From Clostridia bacterium (GTDB lineage Bacteria > Bacillota > Clostridia > Oscillospirales > CAG-272): a stretch of 8,178 nt of DNA. Within the stretch, counting starts at the first letter, position 1, and the number at the start of each line of letters is the position of its first letter. This document shows positions 6,442-8,178 of the stretch, piece after piece. The notes under the pieces were generated by a model. That model was not told the origin of the DNA. It did no database searches and saw only the letters and a program-made list of their open reading frames with translations. The position numbers and the translations under genes were made by a program. Location: assembly GCA_017631215.1 (NCBI GenBank), contig JAGBTR010000325.1, positions 1 through 8,178 of the forward strand. The letters are read 5' to 3'.

Positions 6442-6550
6442 GCAACTCCGAGGCTACCCCTTGGGGTAGGGGGGGGGGACTGAGCAATATTCGCGAAGCG
6501 AATTTGCACCGAGCGAAGCGAGGAGAGCCCCAAGGACGCATAGAAGTTGC
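6442..6550. repeat. Composite inverted repeat with internal hairpins
   Basis: The outer words GCAACT (6442-6447) and AGTTGC (6545-6550) are inverted copies. Inside are a 7-bp hairpin CTACCCC/GGGGTAG (6454-6460 with 6463-6469), a run of nine or more G, a hairpin ATTCGC/GCGAAT with loop GAA (6489-6494 with 6498-6503) and the phrase GAGCGAAGCGAGGAG. It directly follows the repeat arm at 6360-6409. No coding sense is visible. Confidence 0.5.
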
Positions 6551-6609
6551 TGCGCCGACGAGGCACTCACGAACGGTTATGCCTCGACCATTTTTTAAGT
6601 TTTTTGGGG

Positions 6610-6643
6610 TGCAGGGGGCTTTTTTTCAAAAAAGCCCCCTGCA
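6610..6643 (-). repeat. Long hairpin just beyond the amidohydrolase stop (possible atypical terminator)
   Basis: TGCAGGGGGCTTTTTT (6610-6625) pairs perfectly with AAAAAAGCCCCCTGCA (6628-6643), a 16-bp stem, 21 bases past the stop of the amidohydrolase gene. On the gene's strand the stem is followed by CCCC and A-rich sequence, not by U, so it is not a canonical intrinsic terminator in either direction. It could still end or stabilise the ridA-amidohydrolase transcript. It may equally be another dispersed palindrome. Confidence 0.5.
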
Positions 6644-6664
6644 TCGTCCCCCGTCCCCCCGCCC

Positions 6665-7450
6665 TCACTCACCCAGCAGGCGGAGGGCGTTTTTGGAGGC
6701 GATCATTTGCTTTTCCTCGTCGGTGAGGGGGAGGCTCATCAGGGCGTTGACCTCATCGACGGGATCCCAGACGGGGAAATCGGTACCGAAGAGAATGCGA
6801 TGCACGCCGTAGGCGCGGATATAGGTCACGACCTGCTCGGGTGGCATAAACATCATCGAGCTGGAGATGTCGAGGTAGCAATTGGTCGAGAGGAGCGCCT
6901 CAAGAGCCGCGTCCCAGAGCGACCAGCCGCCCAGATGCGCGGCGATGACGGTCAGCGCGGGAAAGCGGTCGATGGCGCGCCGCAAATGGCGCGGGTGCGA
7001 GAAATCGCGCTGTCGGTCGCCGCAGTGGATGAGCACGGGCAACCCCAGCTCACAGCACTTCTCGTAGACGGGAAACAAGCGCTCGTCGTCGCTGTTGCAC
7101 ATCTGCATATCGGGGTGGAGCTTGAGCCCCTTGAGCCCCGAGGCACGAATGAATTCAAGCTCGGCACACACGTTCTCCATATCGGGATGGATGGTGCCAA
7201 AGCCGTAGAATTCGGGGTGGGCGCTCACCTGCGCGGCGGTGTTCTCGTTGATGTGACGGACACCCGTCGGGTGGGTCGCCACGGGGTGCAGCACGTAGCG
7301 CGAGATGCCCGCCGCCCGTCCGCGTGCAAGCAGGCAGTCGACCGAGCCGACAAGCTCGGTGTCAAGACCGTAAAAGGTGCAGGTCGCACGCGTTGCCTTC
7401 TCGGCCACATGGTCGGGATAAACGTGCGCGTGAAAATCGAGGATCTCCAT
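6665..7450 (-). CDS. Amidohydrolase family 2 (COG2159-type) metal-dependent hydrolase
   Basis: A 261-residue TIM-barrel hydrolase or decarboxylase of the amidohydrolase-2 group; the substrate cannot be read from the sequence. The first strand carries DFHAHVYP (5-12, metal ligands His7 and His9). Next come KGLKLHPD (107-114), LIHCGD (140-145, His142), VIAAHLGGWSLWD (168-180, His172) and ILFGTDFPVWDP (219-230, Asp224), the usual order of metal and catalytic residues. There is no signal peptide or membrane segment, so it is cytosolic. The N-terminus is firm because the HxH motif begins at residue 7. The ATG lies 12 nt after the ridA stop; the nearest good Shine-Dalgarno (GAGGAG in the end of ridA) is 15 nt away, so translation may depend on ridA. 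Members of this group include decarboxylases of aromatic acids and uncharacterised hydrolases; TatD-type nucleases are a less likely match. Confidence 0.85.
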   Translation of the reverse strand: MEILDFHAHVYPDHVAEKATRATCTFYGLDTELVGSVDCLLARGRAAGISRYVLHPVATHPTGVRHINENTAAQVSAHPEFYGFGTIHPDMENVCAELEFIRASGLKGLKLHPDMQMCNSDDERLFPVYEKCCELGLPVLIHCGDRQRDFSHPRHLRRAIDRFPALTVIAAHLGGWSLWDAALEALLSTNCYLDISSSMMFMPPEQVVTYIRAYGVHRILFGTDFPVWDPVDEVNALMSLPLTDEEKQMIASKNALRLLGE

Positions 7451-7462
7451 GGCGCGGTCGGC

Positions 7463-7837
7463 TTACTCCTCGATGGCGATGCACTCGATCTCAACGCCTG
7501 CGCCCTTGGGAATACCCGCCACCTGCACGCAGGAGCGCGCGGGGTAAGGAGCGCGGAAGAAGGACTCGTAGACGGCGTTGACGCGGGGGAAATCGGCAAG
7601 GTCGGCAAGGAAAACGGTCGTTTTGATGACCTGATCCATATGGAGCCCTGCGGCGAGCAGGACGTTTTTGAGGTTGGTCAGTGCCTGCTTGGCCTGCTCC
7701 TCAATGGACTCGGGCATCACGCCCGTAGCGGGATCGACGGGAATCTGTCCCGAGACAAAAACCATATTGCCCGAGCGAAGCGCCTGCGAGTAGGGGCCGA
7801 TGGCGGCGGGCGCGTGGGGGGTGGAGATTTGTTTCAT
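7463..7837 (-). CDS. ridA: RidA family enamine/imine deaminase
   Basis: RidA (YjgF/YER057c/UK114) is a small cytosolic trimer that hydrolyses reactive enamines and imines, such as 2-aminoacrylate made by PLP-dependent dehydratases, to ketoacids and ammonia. The 124 residues are the normal length. Diagnostic residues are present: Tyr16 in GPYSQAL, Gly30 in VFVSGQIPVDP, Arg101 and Cys103 in PARSCVQV, and Glu116 in GVEIECIA. These correspond to Tyr17, Arg105, Cys107 and Glu120 of the E. coli protein, so it belongs to the archetypal RidA subgroup with the carboxylate-binding arginine. A GAGG site sits 9 nt before the ATG. It leads a two-gene unit with the amidohydrolase 12 nt downstream. This neighbour suggests a shared catabolic or metabolite-repair role but does not prove one. 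Confidence 0.94.
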   Translation of the reverse strand: MKQISTPHAPAAIGPYSQALRSGNMVFVSGQIPVDPATGVMPESIEEQAKQALTNLKNVLLAAGLHMDQVIKTTVFLADLADFPRVNAVYESFFRAPYPARSCVQVAGIPKGAGVEIECIAIEE

Positions 7838-7942
7838 TTTTATATACCTCGTTTGCTAAAATATTGATGATAACGATAGTGGCTAAATAAAGGGGTTAGC
7901 GGGGAGATAGGGGAAGGCTAAATTATATACATCTTCTCCCCC
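7838..7942 (-). promoter_or_regulatory. Upstream region of ridA with a possible promoter and repeated GCTAAA words
   Basis: On the minus strand a consensus TATAAT lies at 7927-7922, about 85 nt before the ridA ATG, but the bases 17 nt upstream of it do not resemble TTGACA, so the promoter call is weak. The word ATTTAGCC occurs twice (7923-7916 and 7888-7881), with a related ATTTTAGC at 7862-7855. These could be regulator sites or chance in AT-rich DNA. Confidence 0.3.
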
Positions 7943-8060
7943 TTTACCCTCACACTGCCGCTCCGCGGCGCGTTCGGGGATCGCTTATCTTCATTCTTTG
8001 CCTTGTGGCAAAGAACGAAGCAAGAAAGCACACCAAAGGGCTCTGCCCTTTGGATTCCCG
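7943..8060 (+). repeat. Dispersed repeat, copy 2
   Basis: This is homologous to 6028-6151 in the same orientation. It shares TTTACCCTCACACTGCCG, a GC-rich hairpin CCGCTCCGCGG, the GGCAAAGAACGAAGCAAGAAAGC block, the hairpin CCAAAGGGC/GCCCTTTGG (8033-8041 with 8045-8053, loop TCT) and the ending ATTCCCG. It lies upstream of ridA and is non-coding as far as I can see. Confidence 0.7.
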
Positions 8061-8178
8061 TGGTGCTAGGCTGAAGCTATCGATATTTCCGCCCCGAGGC
8101 AAAAATGTTTGTCAACATTTTTCCTCGGTTGCGAAAATGATTGTAGGCTATCGAGAAAGCGCGTCGGGAAATCCAAAG
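8048..8178. repeat. Inverted repeat enclosing a strong hairpin at the right edge
   Basis: CTTTGGATTCCCG (8048-8060), the tail of repeat copy 2, reappears inverted as CGGGAAATCCAAAG at 8165-8178, the last bases of the window, with one extra base. Between them lies a near-perfect hairpin: CCGAGG (8094-8099) and AAAAATGTT (8101-8109) pair with AACATTTTT (8114-8122) and CCTCGG (8123-8128), 15 bp with one bulged C and a TGTC loop. The word GCTATCGA also occurs twice (8076-8083 and 8147-8154). This looks like the centre of a palindromic element whose right half continues outside the window. Confidence 0.6.

Larger units (their letters stand above)
5974..6664. other. Gene-free, repeat-rich spacer between the his operon and the amidohydrolase
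   Basis: About 690 bases without a credible gene. Reading frames of 120-200 codons exist here on both strands but have low-complexity, arginine- and proline-rich translations, no convincing Shine-Dalgarno sites, and follow the repeats rather than any protein family. From low to high coordinate it holds AT-rich DNA behind the his promoter, a dispersed repeat (6028-6151), a 12-bp hairpin (6222-6255), a repeat shared with the hisC-hisB gap (6360-6409), a composite inverted repeat (6442-6550), a small hairpin CGAGGCA/TGCCTCG (6559-6565 with 6580-6586) and a long hairpin near the amidohydrolase stop (6610-6643). Confidence 0.7.

Noticed and set aside
5974..6664. CRISPR array or phage/defence island
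   Set aside because: The repeats are few, of different types and unevenly spaced, with no direct repeat-spacer pattern, cas genes, integrase or transposase.
5970..6812. Possible small proteins in the repeat-rich spacer on both strands
   Set aside because: The frames consist of translated palindromic repeats, rich in Arg, Pro and Ser, without ribosome-binding sites, and overlapping frames on both strands look equally plausible.

Overview
The window is dominated by one leftward (minus-strand) histidine-biosynthesis operon. In transcription order it reads yerC/hisR-like TrpR-family repressor (5908-5621), hisZ, hisG, hisD, hisC, hisB and hisH (ending at 117). A second leftward pair, ridA followed by an amidohydrolase, sits at 7837-6665. 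No convincing gene lies on the plus strand; the long plus-strand reading frames are antisense shadows of the GC-rich his genes. Split short-form HisG plus HisZ, a monofunctional HisB and a YerC-type regulator all point to a Bacillota (Clostridia) organism. The high GC and the density of GC-rich palindromic repeats between genes suggest an uncultured gut-type clostridial lineage. That placement is inference; no marker gene is present.

Layout, right to left (the direction of transcription). 8178-7838 holds a copy of a dispersed repeat, a strong hairpin and the ridA upstream region. 7837-6665 is ridA and a metal-dependent amidohydrolase, 12 nt apart. 6664-5974 is about 690 bases without a credible gene; it is packed with hairpins and at least three repeat types, two of which have relatives elsewhere in the window. 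5973-5936 is a near-consensus promoter overlain by an inverted repeat, the probable operator of the his operon. 5908-117 is the operon, and 116-1 is another inverted repeat.

The genes work together as follows. HisZ and HisG form the first-step ATP phosphoribosyltransferase. HisH is the glutaminase half of imidazole glycerol phosphate synthase. HisB dehydrates imidazole glycerol phosphate, HisC transaminates the product, and HisD carries out the last two oxidations to histidine. HisA, HisF, HisI/HisE and histidinol-phosphate phosphatase are not in the window; the first few could lie beyond the left edge. The TrpR-family protein at the head of the operon most likely regulates it and itself.

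The most notable structural point is that every junction in the operon overlaps by 1-8 nt except hisC-hisB. There, a roughly 170-base palindromic repeat element sits between two direct CCGTCGG copies, consistent with an insertion. I found no new enzyme system or defence locus. The interest lies in the operator architecture and the repeat families.
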